A DNA stretch of 10,139 nt from Jimgerdemannia flammicorona. Taxonomy: Eukaryota; Mucoromycota; Endogonomycetes; Endogonales; Endogonaceae. The stretch is from NCBI GenBank assembly GCA_003990745.1, contig RBNI01007606.1:1-10139 (forward strand), in the 5' to 3' direction. Position 1 is the stretch's first letter. Each line of letters starts with the position of its first letter. This document shows positions 8,812 to 10,139 of this stretch, piece after piece. A model generated the notes under the pieces. It searched no databases. It was not told where the DNA came from and saw only the letters and a program-made list of their open reading frames with translations. The translations under genes were made by a program, and so were the position numbers.

Positions 8812-9899
8812 TCACTCTTTGATATGCATCGGCAACTTCTCGTACAGTCCTTTCCCATGACCGTGACCATGACCATGGCCGTGTCCCTGACCGCGGGTAA
8901 ACTTGTAGTAGTTGTAGGCGATGATGCCTGCAATGGAAACGAGGAGACTAATGCATGAAGGGAGCGAGGCAAAGCGTAGTGTGTTCAAAATTAGCATTTA
9001 AACCCGCGAAAACGAGAGAAATACACACTATACACAGCACAGCCGAAATACCTACCCAAGCAGATTGACAGGCGTCAGTACATCGCCATAGATCAGTACC
9101 GACAGCGAGATGATGACGACTTCCTTGCTGATGCCGGCGACACTCAGCGTAATGGTACTCGTGCTTTTGATAAGGTAGAACTCGGCGATCGTCATGGCGA
9201 AAGCTATGACGAGGTTCAGAACCAGAGGTGAGTTAGAAATGATGGCGATTAGGTCACGTAGGTATCAGGCCTTGTCCCGCACAATCAGAAGTCCGCTCGT
9301 CAATTCCTCTCGCCTATACCACCACGCCTATCCCCCCGTGCCAGCATTTTATACATGAAAAACAGCCAACACCAGCCAAACAAACCCAAGGATCCATCTC
9401 ACTTACCCAACAACCCCCCAATCCCCATCAACCCGAATGTCTCAGCAGCAGTGTAGAATCCGTCGAAATGCTCCGAGTTCCTGAACTGCCCCACGGGATC
9501 CTCAAATAGCAGGCTCATGACCGTCATGAATATGAACATGATGGGACTGAGGTAGTAAAGCGTGGCGACGGGGTTGTCCATGCCAAGGCTATCGGCCTGC
9601 AGCAGAATCTGGGTCAGGCTCCACCTCAGGCCCGAGACAACGGCAGCGATAAGGACAAGAACGAAGCCGGTGAGGTTGAATGCGGTCTCGCCGGCGACGG
9701 TGAGAATGACGCCGGCGACCATGACAACAATGATGAAGATGAGCTGCAGCCGTGGCCGCTCCAGGCCGAAGGCGAAAGCGAAGACGAGCACCCAGATGGG
9801 GGTCGAGGACTTGACCATAGTGTAAAAGGAGAGGGTGATATAAACTAGGGAGGCGTTTGCCGTGCAGATCTCCAGAGCCGCGGCGAGACCGCAGGGGAC
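8812..9899 (-). CDS. SLC35C2: SLC35C2-type triose-phosphate/nucleotide-sugar transporter, 3' exons (5' partial)
   Basis: This is a multi-pass transporter of the TPT/drug-metabolite family, expected in Golgi or ER membranes; its substrate cannot be told from sequence. Exons in transcript order: 9899-9407, 9203-9056, 8947-8812. Together they give 258 residues ending in TGA at 8814-8812. Both introns are GT-AG, and intron 9406-9204 has a CTAAC branch site about 30 bases before its acceptor. Family segments visible are YITLSFYTMVKSSTPIWVL, GLRWSLTQILLQ with LGMDNPVATLYYLSP, LAFAMTIAEFYLI, STITLSVAGISKEV and VNLLGLLVSIAG then YNYYK. The first visible codon follows an AG at 9901-9900, and the N-terminal third of the family is missing. 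It presumably lies in exons beyond the right edge. The tail after the last membrane segment carries five Gly-His pairs. Family assignment is firm; the exact subfamily is moderate. Confidence 0.87.
8857..8886 (-). repeat. Gly-His repeat in transporter C-terminal tail
   Basis: Ten codons encode (Gly-His)x5, residues 235-244 of the visible product, between the last membrane segment and the C-terminus. On the plus strand it appears as an imperfect six-base repeat of the ccatga/ccgtga type. The codons vary between GGT, GGC and GGA and between CAT and CAC, so the tract is not a pure microsatellite. Metal binding is possible from composition alone. Confidence 0.8.
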
Positions 9900-10139
9900 C
9901 TGGAGTGAGGAGGATGAAGGAGAAGGAAGAGGAATGGGTGAAAGAGGAAATGTGATGTGATTCTCTGATAGGAATATCCGTAATAGTGCCATGATAAGAG
10001 CTTCAGGCTTAATCTCAACGATTCGAACCCCTGCTTCTTTTGGTGTTTTCCTCTGATCAATGCCCCAACATTATCACGCAGAGTTCAATAAAAAATGAGA
10101 GTAAAAAAAAAACCCCCCAACTACCCCACCCCCCTCCCA
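9900..10139 (-). other. Upstream or intronic part of the transporter gene; C-rich right end
   Basis: Immediately 5' of the conserved exon is a pyrimidine-rich stretch (about 9902-9950) ending in AG, typical of an acceptor. The coding frame stays open through it with an ATG at 9992, but the peptide shows no family similarity, so I read it as intron. No donor or earlier transporter exon could be identified before the edge. The last bases hold A-rich (10103-10112) and C-rich (10113-10138) low complexity. Confidence 0.5.

Noticed and set aside
9562..9825. A plus-strand 87-codon ORF
   Set aside because: It is the antisense shadow of the largest transporter exon.
10015..10035. tRNA B-box-like GGTTCGAATC on the minus strand
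   Set aside because: The flanking bases do not form a T-stem, and no A box, anticodon arm or acceptor stem is found at the right spacing.
1..10139. CRISPR arrays, insertion sequences, bacterial operons or a defence or biosynthetic cluster
   Set aside because: No regularly spaced repeats, terminal inverted repeats with a transposase, ribosome binding sites or cluster-type enzymes were seen; all three firm genes are spliced eukaryotic housekeeping genes.

Overview
The window looks like nuclear DNA of an intron-rich fungus, most likely an early-diverging lineage; the phylum cannot be fixed from the sequence alone. All 25 introns modelled here are canonical GT-AG, 76 to 203 bases long, and several have CTAAC/CTRAC-like branch sites. 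The protein families are eukaryotic housekeeping genes. No bacterial operon, CRISPR array, RNA gene or recognisable transposon was seen.

Layout from left to right. (1) Positions 61-4488, minus strand: a complete 16-exon gene for the exocyst subunit Sec5 (EXOC2), spliced to 924 residues with every phase consistent. (2) Positions 4489-4622: a 134-base gap between two divergent start codons, presumably a shared promoter and 5' leaders, with a short upstream reading frame whose stop overlaps the SEC5 start codon. (3) Positions 4623-6588, plus strand: a complete 9-exon gene for the Cockayne syndrome WD-repeat protein CSA (ERCC8; Rad28 in budding yeast), about 395 residues. (4) Positions 6589-8811: 2.2 kb between two convergent genes with no recognisable gene. 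It holds small unassigned open frames, a diverged direct repeat, perfect hairpins and a CCAAT/CRE/TATA cluster. (5) Positions 8812-9899, minus strand: the three last coding exons (258 residues) of a triose-phosphate/nucleotide-sugar transporter of the SLC35C2 type. Its N-terminal part was not found and presumably lies beyond the right edge. (6) Positions 9900-10139: intron or upstream sequence ending in C-rich low complexity.

The three genes do not form a pathway: Sec5 tethers secretory vesicles, CSA directs a CUL4-DDB1 ubiquitin ligase in transcription-coupled repair, and the transporter is a Golgi/ER-type membrane protein. Their link is physical: SEC5 and CSA are head-to-head, and CSA and the transporter are tail-to-tail. 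I found no convincing new biological system. The items most worth checking are the compact divergent promoter with its overlapping upstream frame, the unexplained convergent intergenic region, and the Gly-His repeat tail of the transporter.
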